This document shows positions 35,200 through 43,119 of a stretch of DNA of 64,000 bases, one piece after another. The stretch's first letter is position 1. Each line of letters opens with the position of its first letter. Origin of the DNA: Lacrimispora sphenoides JCM 1415. GTDB lineage: Bacteria; Bacillota; Clostridia; Lachnospirales; Lachnospiraceae. The stretch is taken from assembly GCF_900105615.1 (NCBI RefSeq), contig NZ_LT630003.1:1798001-1862000 (forward strand), written 5' to 3'. Under the pieces are notes generated by a model. It did not search any database and was not told the origin of the DNA. It saw only the letters and a list, made by a program, of their open reading frames with translations. Position numbers and translations under genes: made by a program.

Positions 35200-35225
35200 A
35201 AGAAAGGGACAATTTGCATTGTCCC
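35200..35225 (-). terminator. Hairpin terminator after rplS
   Basis: GGGACAAT (35206-35213) and ATTGTCCC (35218-35225) form an 8-bp stem with a 4-base loop, 18 bases past the rplS stop. TTTCTT follows on the minus strand. lepB starts about 65 bases further, so part of transcription may read through. Confidence 0.7.
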
Positions 35226-35242
35226 CCTCACCTGATCCGGAA

Positions 35243-35590
35243 TTATTTAACTGATTCTTTGACCTTAGCAGCCTTACCAACTCTGTCTCTTAAGTAGTAA
35301 AGTTTTGCTCTTCTTACTTTACCTCTTCTTACAACTTCAATGTTGTCTACAGAAGGGGAATGTAATGGCCAGGTCTTTTCAACGCCGATGCCGTTAGAAT
35401 TCTTTCTTACGGTAAATGTCTCTCTGGCGCCGCCGTTCTGTCTTTTAATAACGGTTCCTTCAAAAATCTGGATTCTTTCGCGGGCACCCTCTTTGATCTT
35501 GTTGTATACCTTAACGGTATCGCCAACGTTGAACTGAGGAACTTCCTGCTTTAACTGTGCTGCTTCAATATTCTTAATAATTTCGTTCAT
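35243..35590 (-). CDS. rplS: Ribosomal protein L19
   Basis: 115-residue large-subunit protein. [20 protein letters not shown] at the start, the [16 protein letters not shown] strand region and the [18 protein letters not shown]-terminus are classic L19. The ATG at 35590 follows AAGGAGG; the open frame upstream belongs to the leader. It has its own promoter at 35684 and a leader of nearly 90 bases. Confidence 0.96.
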   Translation of the reverse strand: MNEIIKNIEAAQLKQEVPQFNVGDTVKVYNKIKEGARERIQIFEGTVIKRQNGGARETFTVRKNSNGIGVEKTWPLHSPSVDNIEVVRRGKVRRAKLYYLRDRVGKAAKVKESVK

Positions 35591-35677
35591 TGTGTGAACC
35601 TCCTTGATATTATTTGATGTTCTTAATACTTCATTTTCAAATCCGTAACAGAGGACCATCGCCTTTTCATCACAACG
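35591..35677 (-). promoter_or_regulatory. Leader of rplS, possible L19 autoregulatory leader
   Basis: The transcript from the promoter at 35684 has a leader of about 87 bases before the L19 ATG. L19 leaders that control their own gene are known in Firmicutes. I see a GATG/CATC pairing that could close a large loop, but I cannot confirm a match to the described consensus from memory. Confidence 0.3.
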
Positions 35678-35683
35678 TTTTTC

Positions 35684-35712
35684 ATTTTATCATAAAGAAA
35701 CTTGGATTGCAA
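35684..35712 (-). promoter_or_regulatory. Sigma-A promoter of rplS
   Basis: TTGCAA (35707-35712) and TAAAAT (35684-35689) on the minus strand with a 17-base spacer, in the gap between trmD and rplS. It lets L19 be made independently of the upstream trmD transcript. Confidence 0.65.
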
Positions 35713-35729
35713 GTCCTTTCTTCCTTAAA

Positions 35730-36476
35730 TTATTCCCGTTTTTCCTGCTCATTTTCAAGCTTTTTTAAATATTCTGCTTCTTTTTTAGACAGGCTGGCAT
35801 CCGCCAAAAGATCCGGCCTGCGTTCCAGGGTCCGTTTAATGGATTGTTCCCTTCTCCAGGTATCAATATTTTTATGATGACCGGATAAAAGGATATCAGG
35901 AACCCGGAGTCCCCTATACTCTTCCGGCCTGGTATACTGGGGATATTCCAGAAGATTGTCGTGGAAGGATTCAAATTCTGCAGAGGTATCGTTGTTTAAA
36001 ACCCCTGGGATCAGCCGGGAAATGCAGTCAATCATAACCATGGCCGGAAGCTCTCCTCCTGTAAGCACATAGTCACCGATGGAAAGATAATCCGTGGCAA
36101 CAAGTTCCAAAGCTCTCTCATCAATTCCTTCATAATGGCCGCACAGGAAAACAAGGTCTTCTTCCTTTGCCAGTTCCTCCGCAATTCTCTGGTTAAAAAC
36201 CCTCCCCTGGGGAGTCATGTAGATAACCCGGGGCTTTTTCCCAATCTTCTCACACAAATCATCATAGGCCTCGCAAATAGGCATCGGCTGCATGACCATT
36301 CCGGCTCCGCCTCCATAGGGATAATCATCCACATGGCGGTGCTTGTCCGTTGAATATTCCCGGATATCTATAGCTTCAATAGAGAGCAGGCCCTTTTCCG
36401 CCGCTCTCCCGATAATGCTGGTGTGGAGGCCGTTTAGGACCATCTCAGGAAACAGGGTTAGTATGTGATAATTCAT
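35730..36476 (-). CDS. trmD: tRNA (guanine-37-N1)-methyltransferase
   Basis: 248-residue SPOUT methyltransferase that makes m1G37 in tRNAs and prevents frameshifting. The start MNYHILTLFPEM, the knot region FLCGHYEGIDERALELVATDYLSIGDYVLTGGELPAMVMID (read in segments) and the catalytic Asp in this region are conserved. The C-terminal GHHKNIDTWRREQSIKRT is typical. Gene order rimM-trmD-rplS is conserved in most bacteria; here rimM is 22 bases upstream. Confidence 0.96.
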   Translation of the reverse strand: MNYHILTLFPEMVLNGLHTSIIGRAAEKGLLSIEAIDIREYSTDKHRHVDDYPYGGGAGMVMQPMPICEAYDDLCEKIGKKPRVIYMTPQGRVFNQRIAEELAKEEDLVFLCGHYEGIDERALELVATDYLSIGDYVLTGGELPAMVMIDCISRLIPGVLNNDTSAEFESFHDNLLEYPQYTRPEEYRGLRVPDILLSGHHKNIDTWRREQSIKRTLERRPDLLADASLSKKEAEYLKKLENEQEKRE

Positions 36477-36498
36477 TGTCTATTTCCACTCCTCTATC

Positions 36499-37008
36499 TT
36501 AATCCAGAAGTCCATCCATGATGTGAACGGTAACAGTTCCTTCTGTTAAATCCACATTTAACACGCATTCCTTGATTGCCGGAAGCAGGACTTCCTTCCC
36601 TTCTGCCGTCTTTACTTCATAGACATCATTGGCTCCGGTCTTGATCACATCGGTAAGGGTTCCAAACTCTTCTCCATCCTCAGTGACTACGCGAAGTCCA
36701 ATTAAGTCAACAATGAAATTTTCATCCGGTCCCAGCTCTACCGCCTGGTCCCTGGTTATAAGCAGATCTTTTCCTTTATATTTTTCAATGTCATCAATGG
36801 AATCATATCCTTTAAACTTAAGGATCACCATATTCTTAAAAAACTTTACTCCCTGGATTTCCAGATCCATATGCTCCCGGCCTGTATCCAGAATTACATT
36901 CTTTAGACTTTTAAAACGATTTACATCGTCTGTGGTTGGATAAACCTTCACTTCTCCTCTCACCCCGTGAGTGGATGAAATTACGCCAACTCTTAACAAA
37001 TTATCCAT
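36499..37008 (-). CDS. rimM: 16S rRNA processing protein RimM
   Basis: 169-residue two-domain assembly factor for the 30S head; it binds S19. The opening [21 protein letters not shown] and the PRC-barrel half ([20 protein letters not shown], then [10 protein letters not shown]) are conserved. The ATG at 37008 has GGAGA five bases upstream; an ATG at 37020 and an alternative start at 37029 are less well placed. Two hairpins separate it from khpA. Confidence 0.93.
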   Translation of the reverse strand: MDNLLRVGVISSTHGVRGEVKVYPTTDDVNRFKSLKNVILDTGREHMDLEIQGVKFFKNMVILKFKGYDSIDDIEKYKGKDLLITRDQAVELGPDENFIVDLIGLRVVTEDGEEFGTLTDVIKTGANDVYEVKTAEGKEVLLPAIKECVLNVDLTEGTVTVHIMDGLLD

Positions 37009-37070
37009 CTGTCTCTCCATATTATGCAAAGGAAATCTGCTTCCCTTTGCTCATCGAACCATATCAAAGA

Positions 37071-37092
37071 AACCGGATATCACTATCCGGCT
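37071..37092 (-). other. GTGA-loop hairpin before rimM
   Basis: On the minus strand CCGGATA-GTGA-TATCCGG forms a 7-bp stem closed by a GNRA-type tetraloop, about 60 bases before the rimM start. Such stable hairpins can protect a downstream mRNA segment after processing; no function is proven. Confidence 0.5.
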
Positions 37093-37125
37093 TATTTTAA
37101 GCATTTGCACAAAGAAAATAATACC

Positions 37126-37161
37126 AAAAGGACCGTCGTCCCGACAGGCCGGCGGTCTTTT
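37126..37161 (-). terminator. Terminator-like hairpin between khpA and rimM
   Basis: A GC-rich stem with one bulge (AAAAGACCG with CGGTCCTTTT as arms) starts five bases after the khpA stop. The 3' arm ends in TTTT on the minus strand. It probably ends part of the ylxM-ffh-rpsP-khpA transcripts before rimM-trmD. Confidence 0.65.
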
Positions 37162-37165
37162 ACGG

Positions 37166-37393
37166 TTACTGGATTTCTACAGTAACCTTTTTGTCTTCTT
37201 TGGAAGCTGCTGCTTTTACAACAGAGCGGATAGCTTTAGCGATCCTGCCCTGCTTGCCAATTACCTTACCCATGTCGGAAGGTGCAACCGTAAGTTCAAG
37301 GATTATCTCATCGTCTTTAACGGTTTCAGTAACAACAACCTGATCCGGGTTATCAACCAGTGCTCTTGCAATTACTTCTACTAATTCCTTCAT
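37166..37393 (-). CDS. khpA: KH-domain RNA-binding protein KhpA
   Basis: 75-residue single KH domain protein. The GKVIGKQGRIAKAIRSVVKAA stretch carries the GxxG-type loop (GKQG) that contacts RNA. In Gram-positive bacteria KhpA pairs with KhpB/Jag to bind many RNAs and influence cell division. The ATG at 37393 lies six bases after AGAGGTG; an in-frame start at 37402 is too near the SD. The rpsP-khpA-rimM-trmD order is conserved. Confidence 0.94.
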   Translation of the reverse strand: MKELVEVIARALVDNPDQVVVTETVKDDEIILELTVAPSDMGKVIGKQGRIAKAIRSVVKAAASKEDKKVTVEIQ

Positions 37394-37408
37394 ATGCTTC
37401 ACCTCTCA

Positions 37409-37651
37409 CTACTGGATACCGGCGATCTTTAAAAGCTTGCTTACAACTTCAGTTGGCTGAGCACCTGCAGTTAACCACTTCTTTGCGTTCTCTTCGTTAA
37501 ACTTGATTACGCTTGGTTCTGTGGTAGGATCATAGTAACCAACCTCTTCGATGAATCTGCCATCTCTTGGAGATCTGGAATCTGCAACTACAATTCTATA
37601 GAAAGGAGCCTTTTTCTGACCCATTCTTTTTAATCTCATTTTTACTGCCAT
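37409..37651 (-). CDS. rpsP: Ribosomal protein S16
   Basis: 80-residue small-subunit protein. [20 protein letters not shown] at the N-terminus, [22 protein letters not shown] in the middle and the [11 protein letters not shown] helix identify S16. The ATG at 37651 follows AAGGAGGTG. A weak hairpin (GCAGA/TCTGC) sits in the 86-base gap to ffh. Confidence 0.96.
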   Translation of the reverse strand: MAVKMRLKRMGQKKAPFYRIVVADSRSPRDGRFIEEVGYYDPTTEPSVIKFNEENAKKWLTAGAQPTEVVSKLLKIAGIQ

Positions 37652-37737
37652 TTTGAAATTCACCTCCTTAAATCTTGGATTCTGAAACTAATTTATAGCG
37701 AACGCAGAAATCTGCTTTGCTAACGTAAAAGAATAAA

Positions 37738-39087
37738 CTAAAACGGTAACTTCATCTTGCCGAACAAACCGCCGTGACGCTTTCCGCCGCCCATCATGCC
37801 GGGAAGCTGTTTCATCATCTTCTTCATCTGATCAAACTGCTTGACTATGCGGTTTACTTCTGTGATATCCACGCCCGCACCCTTTGCTACACGCTGCTTT
37901 CTGGAAGCATTTTTCATAAGCTCAGGATTCAGCCGTTCTTTATTTGTCATGGAAAGGATGATCGCTTCCACCCGGTCCATGGCTTTTTCATCAAAATCCA
38001 TATCCTTCATCTGGCCCATACCTGGCATCATGCTTAATATGCTTGCCATGCCGCCCATTTTCTTTACCTGGTTCATCTGGTCCAGAAAGTCATTGTAATC
38101 AAATTCTGCCTTACGGAGCTTTTGAGACAACTCTTTTGCTTTCTCTTCATCAACCTGGGTTTCGGCCTTTTCAATAAGGGAAAGGATATCGCCCATACCA
38201 AGAATTCTGGAAGCCATACGGTCCGGATAAAACTGCTCCAAATCGGAAAGTTTTTCTCCCATACCTACATAAAGAACCGGTTTACCGGTTACTGCACGGA
38301 TCGAGAGGGCTGCACCGCCCCTTGTATCACCGTCCAGCTTGGTAATGATAACGCCGTCAATGCCAATTTTGTCATTGAACATTCCTGCTACATTTACCGC
38401 ATCTTGTCCTGTCATGGCATCCACTACTAATATCGTCTGATGAACATCTACCGCATCTTTAATTTCAATCAGCTCGTTCATCATGTCTTCATCAATATGA
38501 AGACGGCCTGCCGTATCCAGAATGATCACATTCTGGTCATTCTTTGCCGCATAAGCAACAGCGGCCTTAGCAATATCTGCCGGTTTATGGTTTTCTCCCA
38601 TGGAGAAAACGGGAACGCCCTGCTTTTCCCCGTTGATCTGCAGCTGCTTGATGGCAGCCGGACGGTAAACGTCACAAGCAACGAGAAGCGGCTTTCTGCC
38701 CTTTGCCTTAAGCTTTCCGGCAATTTTGGCAGTGGTTGTCGTTTTACCGGCACCCTGAAGACCTGCCATCAGGATGATGGTCATATCGCTGGCAGGCTTT
38801 AACGAAATTTCAGTCGTCTCAGATCCCATCAGCTTTACCAGTTCTTCATTTACAATCTTTATTACCATCTGTCCGGGAGTCAGACTATTCTGGACATCCT
38901 GTCCAATTGCCCGCTCCTGTACAGCGCTTATAAACTGTTTAACAACCTTAAAGCTTACATCGGCTTCCAGTAAAGCCATCTTCACTTCTTTAAGGGCTGT
39001 TTTCACATCGGCTTCGGACAAACGTCCTTTGCCTCTTAAGCTCTTAAATACATTCTGTAATTTATCGGATAAGCTCTCAAAAGCCAT
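37738..39087 (-). CDS. ffh: Signal recognition particle protein Ffh
   Basis: 449-residue SRP54 GTPase that binds the signal sequences of membrane and secreted proteins. The N domain opens with FESLSDKLQNVFKSLRGKGRL; G1 is MAGLQGAGKTTTTAKIAGKL at about residues 107-126, with DTAGRL and TKLDGDTRGGAALS. The C-terminal methionine-rich M domain (from about 320; SMMPGMGQM and MMKQLPGMMGGGKRHGG) is complete. It follows ylxM after 11 bases, as is usual. Confidence 0.97.
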   Translation of the reverse strand: MAFESLSDKLQNVFKSLRGKGRLSEADVKTALKEVKMALLEADVSFKVVKQFISAVQERAIGQDVQNSLTPGQMVIKIVNEELVKLMGSETTEISLKPASDMTIILMAGLQGAGKTTTTAKIAGKLKAKGRKPLLVACDVYRPAAIKQLQINGEKQGVPVFSMGENHKPADIAKAAVAYAAKNDQNVIILDTAGRLHIDEDMMNELIEIKDAVDVHQTILVVDAMTGQDAVNVAGMFNDKIGIDGVIITKLDGDTRGGAALSIRAVTGKPVLYVGMGEKLSDLEQFYPDRMASRILGMGDILSLIEKAETQVDEEKAKELSQKLRKAEFDYNDFLDQMNQVKKMGGMASILSMMPGMGQMKDMDFDEKAMDRVEAIILSMTNKERLNPELMKNASRKQRVAKGAGVDITEVNRIVKQFDQMKKMMKQLPGMMGGGKRHGGLFGKMKLPF

Positions 39088-39098
39088 CTAACGCCCTC

Positions 39099-39449
39099 CT
39101 AATGAGCTTCCAGCTCGATGATTTCGCCCGATATCTCCTCAATGCGATGGATCAGATTCATATCGTTCGTACCGGCAAACTCTTTTGTCAAACTCTGGAT
39201 CTCTCTGGCCAGTTTTTTTGTCTGCTCAAACTTTTTTACCAGATGAAGTTTTTCTTCATAATCTTCCAGGATCTTATTGCACCGTTTAATGAGGTCATGG
39301 ACACCCTGACGGCTGATTCCCTGTTCTTCTGCTATCTCACTTAAAGAAAGGTCGTAAAAAACCACATCTTCGTAGATATGCCTCTGATGCTCTGTTAAAA
39401 GAGCGCCGTAGAAATCATATAATAAGACCTGTCTTGCAATCCTCTCCAT
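39099..39449 (-). CDS. ylxM: YlxM family helix-turn-helix protein
   Basis: 116-residue UPF0122 protein. RQVLLYDFYGALLTEHQRHI leads into the sigma-70 region-4-like helix-turn-helix (LSLSEIAEEQGISRQGVHDLIKRCN) and a C-terminal coiled-coil region. YlxM always sits next to ffh and is thought to modulate the SRP pathway. The ATG at 39449 is preceded by AGGTG; an in-frame start at 39473 would overlap the promoter. Transcription starts only about ten bases upstream. Confidence 0.92.
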   Translation of the reverse strand: MERIARQVLLYDFYGALLTEHQRHIYEDVVFYDLSLSEIAEEQGISRQGVHDLIKRCNKILEDYEEKLHLVKKFEQTKKLAREIQSLTKEFAGTNDMNLIHRIEEISGEIIELEAH

Positions 39450-39464
39450 ATCATCACCTGGGTT

Positions 39465-39493
39465 ATCATACAATATTTTTTATAAGGTGTCAA
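39465..39493 (-). promoter_or_regulatory. Strong sigma-A promoter of ylxM-ffh-rpsP-khpA
   Basis: A consensus TTGACA (39488-39493) and TATGAT (39465-39470) with a 17-base spacer. The predicted start is within about ten bases of the ylxM ATG, so the leader is just long enough for its SD. Confidence 0.85.
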
Positions 39494-39612
39494 GTGTTTT
39501 TTCTTTACACCCCTGATTTATTTAACCGAATCAAGGAAGCCCCACTTCAAATGAGAAAAGCTTTACGGGGCACGCCGTGATCAAGTAGGGTCACGGATTG
39601 CGAATGTCCGCT
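39494..39612. other. Structured gap between the hydrolase gene and the ylxM promoter
   Basis: Contains a GCCCC/GGGGC pairing with a long loop (about 39538-39571) and a 6-bp stem CCGTGA/TCACGG (about 39574-39596). Neither is followed by a T-run in either direction, so I do not call a terminator. No open frame is supported here. Confidence 0.4.
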
Positions 39613-40290
39613 TTATTCTTCTCCCGGAATTGGTCGTTCAAGAAATTTCTTCATGTAATAATAAAGTTTTCTGCTGTGTACGATATAACTGCCATGCCCT
39701 TCTCCGGGAAGGATTTTAAGGCAGCTTCCTTTAATTTTCGAGGCAAGATAACGGGTATGGGATTCACGGACCATATCCCGTTCACCTGCCAAAAGAAGGA
39801 CCGGAACAGGAATGCTCTCCAGCTCATTGACCGTTATCTGGGGTTCTTTCAGCATCATTAAAAGCTTTGGATCATGATTTATGGCTTCCAACAGACCGAA
39901 TAGTTTAAGCCAGTACCATTTTAAACCCTGAGGATAAGCATTGGCACCACATAACACCAGCTTAGAAAAAAGCTCCGGATACCGGACGGCTGCAAGAATC
40001 CCGATGATCCCGCCGTCGCTGAATCCACAGTAACAGGGTTTTTCAAGCTTCAGCTTCCTGACAAATTCAGCCACGTCTTCCGCCATTGCCTTATACCCCA
40101 GTGTTTTCACTCTGGAACTTTTTCCATGATCTCTGGAATCCAGGGCATAAACGGTATAATTTTCTCTTAAAAGCTCCGCTGTATCATTAAAAATACTATG
40201 ATCTTCTCCATTTCCATGGACAAGAAGGATCGCTGGTCCGTTTCCTGACACCTCATAGTATAACGTGACTCCATTTACTTCAATATACAC
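39613..40290 (-). CDS. Alpha/beta hydrolase
   Basis: 225-residue small serine hydrolase. The oxyanion region ILLVHGNGEDHSIFND, the nucleophile elbow CGFSDGGIIG (Ser at about residue 93), the acid region LLLAGERDMVRESH and the histidine GEGHGSYIVHS make a complete triad. The substrate is unknown. Translation starts with GTG at 40290 after AAGGAG. It forms a two-gene unit with the VOC protein gene, nine bases upstream. Confidence 0.85.
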   Translation of the reverse strand: MYIEVNGVTLYYEVSGNGPAILLVHGNGEDHSIFNDTAELLRENYTVYALDSRDHGKSSRVKTLGYKAMAEDVAEFVRKLKLEKPCYCGFSDGGIIGILAAVRYPELFSKLVLCGANAYPQGLKWYWLKLFGLLEAINHDPKLLMMLKEPQITVNELESIPVPVLLLAGERDMVRESHTRYLASKIKGSCLKILPGEGHGSYIVHSRKLYYYMKKFLERPIPGEE

Positions 40291-40299
40291 GGCTTCTCC

Positions 40300-40665
40300 T
40301 TATCTGGTTGGAACAATCTCGATCCAATAGCCGTCAGGATCACTGATGAAGTAAATGCCCATGGCAGGGTTTTCATAACAGATAACACACATTTCCTTAT
40401 GCTTTTGATAGAAGCTTTCATATTCATCCGTTTTGAATGCCAGATGAAATTCACATTCTCCCAGGTTATAAGGCTCTTTTCGTTCTGTTAAGTAAGTCAG
40501 TTCCAGGGTAAAATCACTTTTTCCATCACCTAAATATATCAGTTTAAAGGAACCGTCAGATGCTGTTTTTTCACGCACAGGGTTAAGTCCCAGTGCATCC
40601 TTATAGAATTTTAAGCTCTTTTCCAGATCAAGTACATTAAAATTAAAATGGTTAAATGTAATCAT
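40300..40665 (-). CDS. VOC family protein (lactoylglutathione lyase-like)
   Basis: 121-residue glyoxalase-fold protein: ITFNHFNFNVLDLEKSLKFY, then GLNPVRE at the start and GIYFISDPDGYWIEIVPTR at the end. His and Glu residues at the expected metal positions (NHFNFNV; WIEIVP) are visible. It may be a methylglyoxal lyase or another vicinal-oxygen-chelate enzyme; the substrate is not determined. The ATG at 40665 follows GGAG. Its promoter has an unusual 19-base spacer with a dyad. Confidence 0.82.
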   Translation of the reverse strand: MITFNHFNFNVLDLEKSLKFYKDALGLNPVREKTASDGSFKLIYLGDGKSDFTLELTYLTERKEPYNLGECEFHLAFKTDEYESFYQKHKEMCVICYENPAMGIYFISDPDGYWIEIVPTR

Positions 40666-40745
40666 ACCGCTGTCACTCCTTTTCATTTTTCGTATCGGCT
40701 GCGTTTCCTCTTTTATTGGATACGCAACAGTCTTTCGTCTTATCC

Positions 40746-40776
40746 ATCATACCATACGTATGATCCCTCTTGTCAA
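40746..40776 (-). promoter_or_regulatory. Promoter with 19-base spacer and dyad before the VOC gene
   Basis: TTGACA (40771-40776) and TATGAT (40746-40751) on the minus strand are separated by 19 bases instead of 17. A dyad ATCATAC-CATAC-GTATGAT (40746-40764), with the perfect palindrome CATACGTATG inside, fills the -10 side of the spacer. This suggests control by a dimeric regulator, possibly of the MerR type. Confidence 0.6.
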
Positions 40777-40807
40777 CTGCAACCGAATAACTTGTGCAGG
40801 AAATGTT

Positions 40808-40841
40808 AAAAGGTCCGGCCTTTCAGAAAAAGCCGGACCTT
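40808..40841 (-). terminator. Terminator after serS
   Basis: AAGGTCCGGC (40810-40819) and GCCGGACCTT (40832-40841) form a perfect 10-bp stem with a 12-base loop, 11 bases after the serS stop. A short T-run follows on the minus strand. Confidence 0.85.
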
Positions 40842-40851
40842 ATTATAATCC

Positions 40852-42141
40852 TTATTTTTTCGGCATAAGTGCTTTCGTGCCTCCCATATAGGGCTGTAAA
40901 GCTTCCGGAATCTTCACGGTTCCATCTGCCTGTAAGTTGTTCTCCAGGAAAGCGATCAGCATTCTTGGAGGAGCAGCTACGGTGTTGTTTAACGTATGGG
41001 CAAAATACTTTCTTCCTTCGTCTCCAGAAACACGGATTTTAAGTCTTCTTGCCTGGGCATCGCCTAAATTAGAGCAGCTCCCCACTTCAAAATACTTTTT
41101 CTGTCTTGGGGACCAGGCCTCCACATCCACTGATTTCACCTTTAAATCCGCCAAATCTCCGGAACAGCATTCCAGAGTTCTTACCGGGATATCCAGGGAA
41201 CGGAATAAGTCAACTGTATTCTGCCATAATTTATCATACCAATCCATGCTTTCTTCTGGCTTGCAGACAACGATCATTTCCTGCTTTTCAAACTGATGGA
41301 TCCGGTACACTCCACGTTCTTCCAAGCCATGGGCACCTTTCTCCTTACGGAAGCAGGGAGAATAACTGGTTAAGGTCTGAGGAAGCTTTTCTTCCGGAAG
41401 GATGGTATCAATGAATTTTCCTATCATGGAATGCTCGCTGGTACCGATCAGATATAAATCCTCTCCTTCGATCTTGTACATCATGGCATCCATCTCGGCA
41501 AAGCTCATAACACCGGTAACCACTTCACTGCGGATCATGAAGGGCGGAATGCAATAGGTGAAGCCACGGTTTATCATGAAATCTCTTGCATAGGAAAGTA
41601 CGGAAGAATGAAGCCTTGCAATATCACCCATCAGGTAATAAAAGCCATTGCCGGCCACTTTTCTTGCACTGTCAAGGTCAATGCCGTCAAAGCTTTCCAT
41701 GATTTCTGTGTGATAAGGAATCTCAAACTCAGGAACAACAGGCTCGCCGTAACGCTCTACCTCTACATTCTCGCTGTCATCCTTACCGATGGGGACGCTG
41801 GGATCAATGATATTCGGAATGGTCATCATAATCTTTTTGATTTTTTCTTCCAGCTCACGTTCCTTTTCTTCCAATTGAGCCAGATGTTCGGAAGCATCGG
41901 TCACTTTCTTCTTCATTTCCTCTGCTTCTTCCTTTTTTCCCTGTCCCATCAAGGCGCCGATCTGTTTGGAAAGTTTGTTGCGTTCAGCTCTTAAAGCATC
42001 ACCTTCCTGCTTTGCTGTACGGTTCTGCTCATCAAGTTCAATCACCTCATCAACTAACGGCAGCTTGCTATCCTGGAATTTATTTTTAATATTTTCCTTT
42101 ACAATTTCAGGATTTTCTCTTACAAACTTTAAATCTAACAT
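40852..42141 (-). CDS. serS: Seryl-tRNA synthetase
   Basis: 429-residue class II synthetase. The N-terminal coiled-coil arm (about residues 30-110; NRTAKQEGDALRAERNKLSK) binds tRNA-Ser. The catalytic core has LIGTSEHSMIGKF, SPCFRKEKGAHGLEERGVYR (motif 2) and NNTVAAPPRMLIAFLENN (motif 3). Length is typical. An AGGAGG site precedes the ATG. No T-box pattern is seen in the 133-base gap upstream, which instead holds the pdxK-side terminator and a TATAAT box at 42207-42212. Confidence 0.97.
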   Translation of the reverse strand: MLDLKFVRENPEIVKENIKNKFQDSKLPLVDEVIELDEQNRTAKQEGDALRAERNKLSKQIGALMGQGKKEEAEEMKKKVTDASEHLAQLEEKERELEEKIKKIMMTIPNIIDPSVPIGKDDSENVEVERYGEPVVPEFEIPYHTEIMESFDGIDLDSARKVAGNGFYYLMGDIARLHSSVLSYARDFMINRGFTYCIPPFMIRSEVVTGVMSFAEMDAMMYKIEGEDLYLIGTSEHSMIGKFIDTILPEEKLPQTLTSYSPCFRKEKGAHGLEERGVYRIHQFEKQEMIVVCKPEESMDWYDKLWQNTVDLFRSLDIPVRTLECCSGDLADLKVKSVDVEAWSPRQKKYFEVGSCSNLGDAQARRLKIRVSGDEGRKYFAHTLNNTVAAPPRMLIAFLENNLQADGTVKIPEALQPYMGGTKALMPKK

Positions 42142-42206
42142 GGTATTCCTCCTGGTTTTTCCTCAATATTCTCTGCGAAAGTTGTCCGCATAATAGTCTG
42201 CCGTTG

Positions 42207-42243
42207 ATTATACTACAAAAAAAGGGCAAAGAAAAGCCCCTTT
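42207..42243 (-). terminator. Terminator after the pyridoxamine kinase gene, overlapping the serS promoter
   Basis: Arms AAAAGGGC (42220-42227) and GCCCCTTT (42236-42243), read on the minus strand, form an 8-bp stem with one G-U pair and a T7 tail. Immediately after the T-run lies TATAAT (42207-42212), the likely -10 of serS; its -35 would fall inside the hairpin. Confidence 0.75.
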
Positions 42244-42274
42244 CCTAAAATTCCCCATCCTTCGTCTCATTCTT

Positions 42275-43111
42275 TCACCGGATCAGCAAAGAAAGGATTT
42301 CTTCAAAGCACACTCCGTTTTTTATCGGGACATGCAGCTCATCGGATTTTATTATACTGGCCTTTACAAAACTGGCCGCTTTTTTCACTGCTTCTGTTAA
42401 TGGAATCCCTTTCACGGTTTGGGCTGCAAGGATGCTGGAGAACACATCTCCGGTTCCCGGCCGTTCACTGCCGACATGAAGAGAACGCAAAAAGTGGGGT
42501 TCCCGGTCCTTCTCCGCCACTACATTGGTCACATAGTTGCCTTCCCTTACGCCAGTGATCACTACGGAATCCGGTCCCATATCCCATATCTCAGCAGCCA
42601 TAGCAAGAAGCTCTGAACGCTTCCAGCCTGATGGCCGGTATTGTCTTCCGGTCAGGATACAGGCCTCTGTCAGATTGGGGGTCACAATATCACCATAGCC
42701 CACCAGTTCCTTCATGCGGCTGCACATCCGCTCCGTATAGGTCTGATAGGCTTTTCCGTGATCTCCCATAATGGGATCCACCAAAACCTTAGTTTCCGGT
42801 GTGCTAAAATCCTTAATCATGCCAATGACAATTTCAATCTGTTCCTCGGAACCTAAAAATCCGCTGTAAATCCCGTCAAAGGACAGATCCAGTTCCTTCC
42901 ACTGTTCAATATATAAAGGCATTTTCTCCGTATAATCATCAAAAAAGTAGGTGGAAAATCCGGTATGGTTCGATAGTATGGAAGTGGGAACCGGACAGCA
43001 CTGTACCTTTAAGGCTGAAAGAATAGGAAGAGCCACTGTGAGGGAACAGCGGCCATATCCCGACAGATCTTGAATAACAGCAATTTTTTTCTGATGTTTT
43101 TCTGATGTCAT
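42275..43111 (-). CDS. Pyridoxamine/pyridoxal kinase (PdxK/PdxY-like)
   Basis: 278-residue ribokinase-fold enzyme that phosphorylates B6 vitamers to yield PLP or PMP. Family segments are IAVIQDLSGYGRCSLTVALPI and VQCCPVPTSILSNHTG at the N-terminus, VDPIMGDHG in the middle and PGTGDVFSSILAA at the C-terminal catalytic Asp. The ATG at 43111 is five bases after AGGAG. It is next to an ECF S component gene, which suggests uptake and trapping of vitamin B6; the clostridial gene is often called pdxY or pdxK, so no symbol is fixed. Confidence 0.88.
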   Translation of the reverse strand: MTSEKHQKKIAVIQDLSGYGRCSLTVALPILSALKVQCCPVPTSILSNHTGFSTYFFDDYTEKMPLYIEQWKELDLSFDGIYSGFLGSEEQIEIVIGMIKDFSTPETKVLVDPIMGDHGKAYQTYTERMCSRMKELVGYGDIVTPNLTEACILTGRQYRPSGWKRSELLAMAAEIWDMGPDSVVITGVREGNYVTNVVAEKDREPHFLRSLHVGSERPGTGDVFSSILAAQTVKGIPLTEAVKKAASFVKASIIKSDELHVPIKNGVCFEEILSLLIR

Positions 43112-43119
43112 AAGAGCTC

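Noticed and set aside
35150-35200. Copy of the ftsK-fhs palindromic element near the rplS terminator
   Set aside because: A GAAG...CTTC arrangement with GCTTCGCTTATCTTC looks similar at a glance, but the order of parts differs and no GC stem is found.
37680-37740. Regulatory hairpin between ffh and rpsP
   Set aside because: A GCAGA/TCTGC stem is present but short and not followed by a T-run; it could be chance.
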